A DNA stretch of 16,923 bases from positions 1 through 16,923 of the forward strand of contig JAGYNP010000047.1 of assembly GCA_018399935.1 (NCBI GenBank). The letters are read 5' to 3'. A model generated the notes under the pieces. That model was given only the letters and a program-made list of their open reading frames with translations, made no database searches and was not told where the DNA came from. Below are positions 1 to 5,621 of the stretch, piece by piece (position 1 is the first letter of the stretch; each line of letters begins with the position of its first letter). Origin of the DNA: Candidatus Moraniibacteriota bacterium. Its GTDB lineage: Bacteria; Patescibacteriota; Minisyncoccia; Moranbacterales; DUUL01. The position numbers and the translations under genes are program-made.

Positions 1-24
1 TTAGAGTAAAACTCTAGATGGATT
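1..24. repeat. Truncated right end of palindromic element I
   Basis: Positions 1-24 align without gaps to 5447-5470, the right terminus of the complete element at 5311-5472, with 19 of 24 bases identical, including the core TAAAAC[T/C]CTAGATG. The rest of this copy would lie to the left of the window. Downstream, AATAGAAATATT (91-102) also recurs at 5511-5522, so homology may reach past the terminus with a gap. It is short and in AT-rich sequence, so chance similarity is not excluded, but the window's other end carries the complementary half of the same element. Confidence 0.5.
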
Positions 25-100
25 TTAAAACTAATTAAATTATATTCTTGAGTTAAAAAGTTGTCAAGTTTTTAAATTTTATTAATTTCAAATAGAAATA

Positions 101-949
101 TTAATTAACGAAACACTCTTTATCCTTCCAACAACTAACTTTTATCGTTCCTCTTTCCAAAGTTGTTAAACTTTCAGCTCCGGTTTTTTTAATTCTTTCT
201 AAAAGTTCTTCAGCTGGATGACCATAAGAATTTTCTCCAACTGAGATAATAGCTTTCTCTGGAGAAACTTTCTTCAAAAATTCATTGTCACTAGAATTTT
301 TAGAACCATGATGCGCCACTTTCAACCAATCCACATCCAAATTATGTCCATCTTTAATCATATCTTTTTCAGTTTTAAAACCAGCATCTCCAGTAAATAA
401 AAAAGAATTAATTCCAAAATCCATCCTAAAGACTACTGAGTTGTCATTAGCACTCCAATCCTCCCCATCAGGATTAAAAAAATCCAACCTTAAATCTGAA
501 CCAATTTCAATCTTAGAGTTTTCTTTAATTGAATGTTTTTTGATTTTCTTATCACTTATTATATCGCTAATCACTGTCACCGCTTCAGTTTCTTTGAATT
601 GATCATTATCCAAAAAAACACCCACCTTATAATTCTCAAAAACTCCCCTCAATCCCCCAACATGATCTTTGTCATAGTGAGTAGCGATAACAACTTCTAT
701 TAAGCGGTCTTGTTTTGGCATCACTTTGTTCAATTCACTTAAAACTTTTTTACTACTAATTCCACCATCAACTAAAATTTGATATTGATCTTGATAATTA
801 ATCAAAATAGCATCCCCCTGTCCCACATCCAAAAAATTAACTTTCAAGGGAATTTTTTCTTGAAAACTTTCAGCCGAAGAAAACTGACTAGCCACCACCA
901 ACACCAAAAATATAGTCAAGTATACTAGAATTTTTTTAAAAGAAACCAT
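101..949 (-). CDS. Secreted ComEC/Rec2-like metallo-beta-lactamase-fold hydrolase
   Basis: Free-standing 282-aa protein of the metallo-beta-lactamase fold, closest in layout to the C-terminal domain of the competence protein ComEC. Residues 1-27 form a signal peptide (positive start, hydrophobic core ILVYLTIFLVLVVA, then SSA|ES), with no lipobox cysteine, so export is expected. The fold's motifs are in order: DVGQGDA (41-47), the metal motif THYDKDH (90-96), TGDAG (186-190), AHHGSKNS (212-219) and VGENSYGHP (237-245). ComEC-type domains are thought to degrade one strand of incoming DNA or other phosphodiesters; the substrate here is inferred, not shown. No ComEC membrane channel is attached. 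It starts with ATG and has no Shine-Dalgarno sequence. The upstream leader is C-free on the transcript strand. It could share a transcript with the regulator upstream, but a 188-nt gap with a promoter-like pair suggests its own start. Confidence 0.88.
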   Translation of the reverse strand: MVSFKKILVYLTIFLVLVVASQFSSAESFQEKIPLKVNFLDVGQGDAILINYQDQYQILVDGGISSKKVLSELNKVMPKQDRLIEVVIATHYDKDHVGGLRGVFENYKVGVFLDNDQFKETEAVTVISDIISDKKIKKHSIKENSKIEIGSDLRLDFFNPDGEDWSANDNSVVFRMDFGINSFLFTGDAGFKTEKDMIKDGHNLDVDWLKVAHHGSKNSSDNEFLKKVSPEKAIISVGENSYGHPAEELLERIKKTGAESLTTLERGTIKVSCWKDKECFVN

Positions 950-1017
950 TTTAAAAAATTTTATTTTTAATTTTAAACACGAATCAAATCACAAATTAAA
1001 TTTTAAACACTAATTAA

Positions 1018-1046
1018 AATATAAACAACACTAAACAACCCAACAA
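1018..1046 (-). promoter_or_regulatory. Possible promoter of the ComEC-like gene
   Basis: On the minus strand TTGTTG (1046-1041) and TATATT (1023-1018) are separated by exactly 17 bp, about 70 nt before the start codon. The -10 matches 5 of 6 consensus bases, the -35 only 3 of 6. In sequence this AT-rich, such pairs arise by chance, hence the low confidence. Confidence 0.3.
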
Positions 1047-1103
1047 CTAACAATTTAAATCACAAACTAAAAACCCTCTCTCCAAAAAATCAATTTTGAA
1101 ATA

Positions 1104-1127
1104 GTATCATAAACTAGATTATGATAC
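1104..1127. promoter_or_regulatory. 24-bp near-perfect palindrome, operator or hairpin candidate
   Basis: GTATCATAA (1104-1112) and its exact reverse complement TTATGATAC (1119-1127) flank ACTAGA, whose CTAG core is itself symmetric; only the A1113/A1118 pair breaks a full 24-bp dyad. It sits 10 nt past the stop codon of the YerC/TrpR-like gene and about 155 nt upstream of the ComEC-like start. As RNA it could form a 9-bp hairpin, but no U-tract follows on the minus strand, so it is a poor intrinsic terminator. The symmetry, the CTAG core and the GTA...TAC ends recall TrpR operators, so a binding site for the adjacent regulator is possible (inference). Confidence 0.5.
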
Positions 1128-1137
1128 CAAAATAATT

Positions 1138-1551
1138 TTATTTTTTTATTTTATCAATTAAGTTGAAAATTAAAAAATGAGCTGGATATTTCTTTTTAAT
1201 CCTGTCCCATTCTGTTTTAGGAATTGAATCAGGTTTTATTTTGTAATTTTCAGCATTTTTAATTGCTTTCATATATCCTCCAAATCCGCTATAAAGCCAT
1301 TTATTAACTGAATTTATTGTATTTCTCCCCACTTTTAATTTTTCCGCAATATCGATATAAGAAAACCCCTGCAAAAGCATCTTGGCTATCTCTATTCTAT
1401 AAACTATCATAACAGATTCCCCAGGAGTTAATAAATCTTTAAAAAATTTTTTCGCATCTTCTGGCTCTTTCATTTCTGAAACCATATAATAAAAATCATC
1501 CAGCATTTTGTTTCTAATTTGAGGATTTACATCGTGAAATTTTTTCTTCAT
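1138..1551 (-). CDS. YerC/YecD (TrpR-superfamily) DNA-binding protein
   Basis: 137-aa all-helical protein of the TrpR/YerC family. The region EDAKKFFKDLLTPGE (31-45) followed by RIEIAKMLLQGFSYIDIAEKL (52-72) is the family signature, and the helix-turn-helix spans about residues 62-86 (GFSYIDIAEKL, turn VGRN, recognition TINSVNKWL). The family includes the Trp repressor and the YerC/YecD proteins of largely unknown ligand, common in small-genome bacteria. About 40 C-terminal residues (98-137, Lys-rich) extend past the usual domain. The ATG follows an A-run and there is no Shine-Dalgarno sequence. Palindromes lie on both sides (1104-1127 and 1576-1647), which fits autoregulation or control of the ComEC-like gene, but this is inferred. 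No tryptophan biosynthesis gene is present, so the ligand is unknown. Confidence 0.85.
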   Translation of the reverse strand: MKKKFHDVNPQIRNKMLDDFYYMVSEMKEPEDAKKFFKDLLTPGESVMIVYRIEIAKMLLQGFSYIDIAEKLKVGRNTINSVNKWLYSGFGGYMKAIKNAENYKIKPDSIPKTEWDRIKKKYPAHFLIFNLIDKIKK

Positions 1552-1575
1552 TTTTTTGTTTTAACATTTAACCTT

Positions 1576-1647
1576 CAATAATCAACCTCAAAAGATTCAA
1601 TACTAATTCAAAAAAATGAATGTTAATTTATTGTATATTGATTATTG
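1576..1647. repeat. Nested inverted repeats upstream of the YerC-like gene
   Basis: An outer perfect 10-bp pair, CAATAATCAA (1576-1585) and TTGATTATTG (1638-1647), encloses an inner pair ATTCA (1606-1610) / TGAAT (1617-1621) around an A6 loop. On the minus strand this lies between the AbrB-like stop and the YerC-like start. It could be a leader structure, a weak terminator or an operator. The pairing is almost all A-T, so stability as RNA would be low. Confidence 0.4.
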
Positions 1648-1660
1648 GATATTAAATATT

Positions 1661-1817
1661 TCAAGCCTCCTTCCAATCTTCAATTAAAATTCCTTTTCCA
1701 TACTTCTTCACTACTACTTTTTGCCTTTCTTTGAATCTTAGCTCTTTCATTAATTCTTTTGGAATACTTATATAATAAGTTCCTTGGCCATTTTTAGTAA
1801 TTTTTCTAATATTGCAT
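1661..1817 (-). pseudogene. SpoVT/AbrB-like (MazE-type) mini-protein with a 1-nt frameshift near the start
   Basis: The minus-strand frame ending at the TGA 1663-1661 reads IRKITKNGQGTYYISIPKEL, then MKELRFKERQKVVVKKYGKG and ILIEDWKEA. This is a swapped-hairpin AbrB fold like the antitoxin and regulator domains of MazE/AbrB: ITKNGQGTYYISIPKEL is the conserved N-terminal strand and loop. The frame has no ATG, GTG or TTG before this block. An ATG does occur at 1817-1815, but it is one base out of frame and hits TAG three codons later. Removing one base of the TAT gives M-Q-I-R-K-I-T, the normal start of such proteins, and the span is 157 nt (52 codons plus one). It is therefore a recent frameshift, a sequencing error, or a gene with a rare ATT/ATA start. 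No toxin gene is adjacent. Confidence 0.7.
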
Positions 1818-1878
1818 TGTTTTATATCTTTTTTTAAATATTAATTTAGGTAATGGTAGGTGAAAAATATTTTCAACC

Positions 1879-1935
1879 ACTTTATAAACTTTCTACTTTG
1901 TGAACTTTATAAACTCTTGCTTAATACTTGATACT
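1879..1935. repeat. Short direct repeats between the NUDIX and AbrB-like genes
   Basis: ACTTTATAAACT occurs at 1879-1890 and again, overlapping AACTTTATAAACTC, at 1904-1915. It is followed by GCTTAATACTTGATACT (1919-1935), which runs into the NUDIX stop codon and recurs at 2517-2533 at the end of secA. The spacer looks like accumulated low-complexity repeat rather than coding sequence. Confidence 0.6.
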
Positions 1936-2419
1936 AGACATCCCCCTCCACCTTCTTTAATTCCTTACTGACAATATTTTCATTTTTATCAAACAAAAAC
2001 TTTCCCTTAAATTTCTTTCCTCTCAATAACAAAGGAAGCCAGAAAATATCATCTGGCCACATCTTTAAATAGGGAATCTGCCTAGTGTTGAACCATTTTG
2101 AAATCATTTCATCACTTTCCTGGGGTTCACCAGAAAATTCATCCACTTTAAATATATGAACAGCGAGTTTTTCTTTCAAATTTTCCCTAAATCTAAACTC
2201 TATAAAGCCCATTTTTTCAATTTTTCCTGCTTCAATGAAAGCCTCTTCCAACAACTCTCTCTTAGCAGCCTCCTCAACCCTTTCTCCTGCTTCAACCTTT
2301 CCTCCAAAACCATTCCACTTACCTTTTCCAAAACCTCTTTTTTTCATACCCAAAAGAATTTCAGAACCTCTGCAAACTATAACTAAAGTCAAATCAATTA
2401 TCTGTTTTGATTTCACCAT
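1934..2419 (-). CDS. MTH1-like NUDIX hydrolase (8-oxo-dGTP diphosphatase type)
   Basis: 161-aa NUDIX enzyme, expected to hydrolyse oxidised purine nucleoside triphosphates to monophosphates in the cytoplasm and so keep 8-oxo-dGTP out of DNA. The Nudix box runs from G40 to I62: G40, E46, R54-E55 and E58-E59 are all present, but the usual Gly near the end (GU) is F61. It resembles eukaryotic MTH1 (NUDT1) more than E. coli MutT along its whole length: WNGFGGKV (35-42), ESDEM (101-105), a WF before QIP (109-116) and above all MWPDD (120-124), which corresponds to human Trp117, Asp119 and Asp120 that read the 8-oxopurine base. It begins with ATG without a Shine-Dalgarno sequence. It lies downstream of secA with 119 nt between, and its stop codon starts a repeat. 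Confidence 0.9.
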   Translation of the reverse strand: MVKSKQIIDLTLVIVCRGSEILLGMKKRGFGKGKWNGFGGKVEAGERVEEAAKRELLEEAFIEAGKIEKMGFIEFRFRENLKEKLAVHIFKVDEFSGEPQESDEMISKWFNTRQIPYLKMWPDDIFWLPLLLRGKKFKGKFLFDKNENIVSKELKKVEGDV

Positions 2420-2458
2420 AACTCTTATTTAAAAAAATTCTAAACACTAAATTCTTCG

Positions 2459-2484
2459 CGCCAAAGGCGGATCCGCCTTTGGCG
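2459..2484. repeat. GC-rich 26-bp perfect palindrome (REP-like)
   Basis: A perfect 26-bp dyad centred between 2471 and 2472, with core AAAGGCGGATCCGCCTTT and outer CGCC/GGCG. It is far more GC-rich than anything around it. A second imperfect palindrome, TGCCTACTAGCAGGCA (2500-2515, one mismatched pair), follows 15 bp later. Both lie between the secA stop and the NUDIX start. Short GC-rich palindromes of this style are dispersed in some Parcubacteria genomes, to my knowledge. No U-run follows on the minus strand, so it is not a standard terminator. Confidence 0.75.
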
Positions 2485-2499
2485 GAAAATCCTAAACCT

Positions 2500-2515
2500 T
2501 GCCTACTAGCAGGCA
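2500..2515. repeat. Second GC-rich imperfect palindrome
   Basis: TGCCTACTAGCAGGCA pairs with itself at seven of eight positions, broken by A2505/C2510. It has a CTAG core and GCCT/AGGC arms and is followed by GGCTT. It may be part of one composite repeat with the palindrome at 2459-2484. Confidence 0.5.
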
Positions 2516-2516
2516 G

Positions 2517-2541
2517 GCTTAATACTTGATACTTGATACTA
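2517..2541 (-). repeat. Heptamer repeat starting at the secA stop codon
   Basis: Reading the minus strand from 2541: TAG (the secA stop), then TATCAAG twice, then TATTAAGC ending at 2517. At the NUDIX end the same pattern appears from 1936 to 1919 with one TATCAAG copy. In both cases the stop codon is the first triplet of the repeat. Confidence 0.7.
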
Positions 2542-5208
2542 ATCCCTCCCACAACACTGTTTATATTTTTTAGGTTGTCCATTTTCTTTTTTAGCTCCGC
2601 AAGGGCAAGGATCATTTCTTCCAACTTGTTTTTTGTTCACCACTGGCTGATTAGAAATTTTTTGCTGATTTTTGTTATCAATCGCAGATTGAAATTGTTT
2701 GGGAGTCTCCCCGCCACTAAACTGAAGATTTTTAATAGGATTTTGAACTTGAGGAGCTGGAGAAACTTGATTTTCTAAAGGTTGAATTCTAAAAAAAGTT
2801 TTAACCATCGAACGGTTAATGTTGTTTAAAAGATTTTGAAATAACTCATAACCACTTTTTTTATATTCAATCAAAGGGTCTCTTTGTCCATAACTTTGGA
2901 GATTAGTTGAATCTCTTAAATAACTCAGATTATCTAAATGTTCCATCCAATGTTGATCAATAGTTTTTAAATAAACCTCTTTTTCAATCTTTCTAAAAAT
3001 TTTTTCTCCGATTTTTTGTTCTTTATGATTATATTCCTTTTTCAATAATTGAAAGACATAATCCATCATAGCACTAACTTTGGATTCTCGAGATGAATAT
3101 TCTTTAGATTTCTTAATTTTAGAAAGTTGAGTTTTTAAACCTTCTTGCTGACCAATTAAAACTTCTACCTCTTCTTGAATTTCTTGAGTATTCCAACGAT
3201 CTTCTAATTCATCAGCCGTATGAGCTGATACTATATTTTCAATTTCATTTTTTAAAATATCTTGAATTTCATTCCTAATATTATCTTTTTTAAGAATTTT
3301 TTTCCTTTTTTCATAAACAACTTCTCTTTGCTTATTAACAACATCATCATATTCTAAAATTTGCTTTCTAATATCAAAATTGTGTCCTTCTATTTTTGAC
3401 TGAGCTGATTCGATTGATTTAGAAATAATGCTATTCTCTATTGGCTGGTCATCTGGCAAACCTAATTTGTCCATTAAATTCCACATTCTTTCCCCTCCGA
3501 ATCTCCGCATCAATTCATCTTCCAAAGAAACATAGAACTGACTTGTTCCTGGATCACCTTGCCGACCTGATCTCCCTCTTAACTGATTATCAATTCGACG
3601 AGCCTCATGTCTTTCAGTTCCAATTATGTACAAGCCTCCCAATTCTTTTACTCCTTCTCCTAATTTGATATCAGTTCCTCTTCCAGCCATGTTGGTAGCG
3701 ATAGTCACTGAGCCTTTTTGTCCAGCATTAGCAATAATTTGAGCCTCTCTTTCATGATTTTTGGCATTTAAAACTTCATGAGGAATTCCATTTTTTGACA
3801 AAGCTTTTGATAAATTCTCCGATTTTTCAATAGCCACAGTTCCAACTAAAACTGGTCTTTTGGTTTTTCTCAACTCTTTAATTCTTTCTACTATTGCATT
3901 AAATTTTCCTTTTTCATTTTTATAAATAACATCAGGTAAATCTTCTCTGCACATTGGCTTATTAGTCAAAATTTGAACTACCTCTAAATCATAAACCTTT
4001 GAAAATTCTTCCGCAGAAGTTAAAGCTGTTCCTGTCATACCAGCTATTTTTTTATACATCCTAAAATAATTTTGAAAAGTAATTGAAGCTAAAGTTCTTG
4101 ATTCCCGTTGAATCTGAACACTTTCTTTAGCTTCAATAGCTTGATGTAAACCTTCACTATACCGTCTCCCTGGCATCAAACGCCCAGTGAAATCATCTAC
4201 AATCACAATTTCTCCCTCCTTAATAATATAATCTCGATCTTTTTGAAAAATAACAAAAGCTTTTAAAGCTTGTTCTAAATGATGAATATAACGAGTTTTA
4301 CTAGTTTCAAATAAATTATTAATCCCTAATAATTTTTCTACTTTTGAAATTCCTTCTTGAGTTAAATCGGTTGATTTTAACTTTTCATCTAAGTTAAAAT
4401 GTTTACCCTCTTCTAATTGAGGAGCTATCTTTGCAAATTGTTCATAAAGCTGAGTAGATTCCGCATCAGGAGCAGAAATAATTAGAGGTGTTCGAGCTTC
4501 ATCAATTAAAATAGAATCCACTTCGTCAACAATTACAAAATTTAAATCTCTTTGTGCCATCTGATCTTCAGATTGAGCCATATTATCCCTTAAATAATCA
4601 AAACCAAATTCATTATTAGTTCCATAAGTAATATCAACATTATAAGCTTCTTTTCTACTAACACTTATTAAATTTTCCTCTTCAACACTAACCTCATTCT
4701 CATCAGTTTTATTAGGTTGATAAATAAACGATGAATCATGAGCAATACAGCCGACAGACAATCCTAAAAAATCATAAACTTGACCCATCCAATTAGCATC
4801 TCTCTTGGAAAGATAATCATTGACCGTTACTACATGAACGCCTTTTCCACTTAAAGCATTTAAATAAACGGCTAAAACAGCTGATAAAGTTTTTCCTTCA
4901 CCAGTTTTCATTTCTGATATTTTTCCACTATGTAATGCTAAAGCTCCCATTATTTGAACATCATAAGCTCTTTCACCTAAAATCCTTTTTCCAGCTTCTC
5001 GACAATTCGCAAAAGCTTCTATCATTATTTCATCTAAATTGTTTAATTTTTTAGCTTTTGCTTGAAGTTCTTTTGTCTTTTCTTTTATTTGAATATCAGA
5101 AAAATCTTTAAAATCTTTTTCAATTTCATTAATTTTTTCAACAATTATTTGATATTTTTTTAATTCCTTACTGTTAGTATTAGCAAAAAATCTTCTTAAA
5201 AAGCCCAT
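2539..5208 (-). CDS. secA: Preprotein translocase ATPase SecA
   Basis: Complete 889-aa SecA, the ATPase motor that pushes unfolded preproteins through SecYEG. Walker A is MKTGEGKT (100-107). The Walker B/DEAD region is VDEVDSILIDEARTPL (227-242). The two-helix finger, scaffold and wing domains follow, and the helicase motifs IATNMAGRGTDI and HEARRIDNQLRGRSGRQGD are intact. The C-terminal SEC-C zinc-binding tail has C868, C870, C885 and C886; the spacing between its two cysteine pairs (14 residues) is longer than the common 8. An acidic insert, about residues 160-180, sits before the preprotein cross-linking domain. The ATG start gives MGFLRRFF..SKELKKY, the normal SecA N-terminus. There is no Shine-Dalgarno sequence. 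It is divergent from the GH130 operon and separated from it by a repeat element. Confidence 0.98.
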   Translation of the reverse strand: MGFLRRFFANTNSKELKKYQIIVEKINEIEKDFKDFSDIQIKEKTKELQAKAKKLNNLDEIMIEAFANCREAGKRILGERAYDVQIMGALALHSGKISEMKTGEGKTLSAVLAVYLNALSGKGVHVVTVNDYLSKRDANWMGQVYDFLGLSVGCIAHDSSFIYQPNKTDENEVSVEEENLISVSRKEAYNVDITYGTNNEFGFDYLRDNMAQSEDQMAQRDLNFVIVDEVDSILIDEARTPLIISAPDAESTQLYEQFAKIAPQLEEGKHFNLDEKLKSTDLTQEGISKVEKLLGINNLFETSKTRYIHHLEQALKAFVIFQKDRDYIIKEGEIVIVDDFTGRLMPGRRYSEGLHQAIEAKESVQIQRESRTLASITFQNYFRMYKKIAGMTGTALTSAEEFSKVYDLEVVQILTNKPMCREDLPDVIYKNEKGKFNAIVERIKELRKTKRPVLVGTVAIEKSENLSKALSKNGIPHEVLNAKNHEREAQIIANAGQKGSVTIATNMAGRGTDIKLGEGVKELGGLYIIGTERHEARRIDNQLRGRSGRQGDPGTSQFYVSLEDELMRRFGGERMWNLMDKLGLPDDQPIENSIISKSIESAQSKIEGHNFDIRKQILEYDDVVNKQREVVYEKRKKILKKDNIRNEIQDILKNEIENIVSAHTADELEDRWNTQEIQEEVEVLIGQQEGLKTQLSKIKKSKEYSSRESKVSAMMDYVFQLLKKEYNHKEQKIGEKIFRKIEKEVYLKTIDQHWMEHLDNLSYLRDSTNLQSYGQRDPLIEYKKSGYELFQNLLNNINRSMVKTFFRIQPLENQVSPAPQVQNPIKNLQFSGGETPKQFQSAIDNKNQQKISNQPVVNKKQVGRNDPCPCGAKKENGQPKKYKQCCGRD

Positions 5209-5310
5209 ATAGATTAGATAAAATTTATTTTTATAAAAAAACTATTCCCAAAAATTATTTTGTTACAAAAAATTACAACTTGCAATAGAAAAACATTTGA
5301 AAATATTTTT

Positions 5311-5472
5311 TAACTCATCTAATATTACTACCAAAAACCCTTTATTTGAGATTATAATTAATTGTTATTTGTGTAACATAATGACTTTTTATTGATTAAG
5401 TAAAAATCCCTTAAACAACTAATTCAGTAAAACAAATAACAACTAATTAAAATAAAACCCTAGATGAGTTCT
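5311..5472. mobile_element. Palindromic MITE-like element I (complete copy)
   Basis: A 162-bp non-coding element whose ends are inverted repeats: AACTCATCTA (5312-5321) and TAGATGAGTT (5461-5470). A second pair lies inside: TTGTTATTTGT in the left half against ACAAATAACAA in the right half (around 5432-5442). A left-half copy occurs at 16830-16923, where TTGTTATTTGTGTA..TTAAGTAAAAAT is 43 of 46 identical, and a right-end copy at 1-24. No transposase and no clear target-site duplication are visible. It occupies most of the 413-nt secA/GH130 gap. A structured RNA is the main alternative. Confidence 0.65.
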
Positions 5473-5563
5473 TTAATAATTAAACTTTAACCTACAAATC
5501 AATCTTTTTCAATAGAAATATTTTCCAATAGCACTCCCACTAAAAATTGATACAAATAAAATC

Positions 5564-5592
5564 TTGCCTTAAATAATTTTAAATAGTATAAT
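5564..5592 (+). promoter_or_regulatory. Sigma70-type promoter of the GH130 operon
   Basis: A perfect -10 TATAAT (5587-5592) lies 17 bp after TTGCCT (5564-5569, 4 of 6 consensus). The start site would be near 5599, giving a leader of about 22 nt before the ATG at 5622. It is the best promoter in the window by consensus and spacing. No operator dyad is seen across it. Confidence 0.7.
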
Positions 5593-5621
5593 AAAAATAT
5601 TAAAAATCTTTATAAAAAAAC

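Noticed and set aside
101..949. Lipoprotein signal for the ComEC-like enzyme
   Set aside because: There is no cysteine near the signal peptide end; the only cysteines are close to the C-terminus.
1104..1127. Intrinsic terminator of the YerC-like gene
   Set aside because: The stem is AT-rich and on the minus strand is followed by TATTTCAAAATTG, not a U-tract; kept instead as a dyad of unknown role.
2394..2624. Minus-strand 76-aa reading frame spanning the GC-rich palindrome
   Set aside because: Its upstream part overlaps the secA 3' end in another frame and its middle is simply the translated palindrome (SAKGGSAFGA); no family resemblance.
3441..3668. Plus-strand open frames opposite secA and similar ones at 2156, 2235, 2533, 6616, 10207, 11606 and 12006
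   Set aside because: All lie inside or across well-supported genes in other frames, or across the tRNA, and have low-complexity or meaningless translations.
5258..5285. secA promoter built on TTGCAA (5285-5280) with CAAAAT (5262-5257)
   Set aside because: Spacing is 17 bp but the -10 matches only 4 of 6 bases, and several equally weak alternatives exist in this AT-rich leader.
5209..5621. Riboswitch or known structured RNA in the secA/GH130 gap
   Set aside because: No conserved riboswitch core was recognised; the pairing found is explained by the palindromic repeat element.
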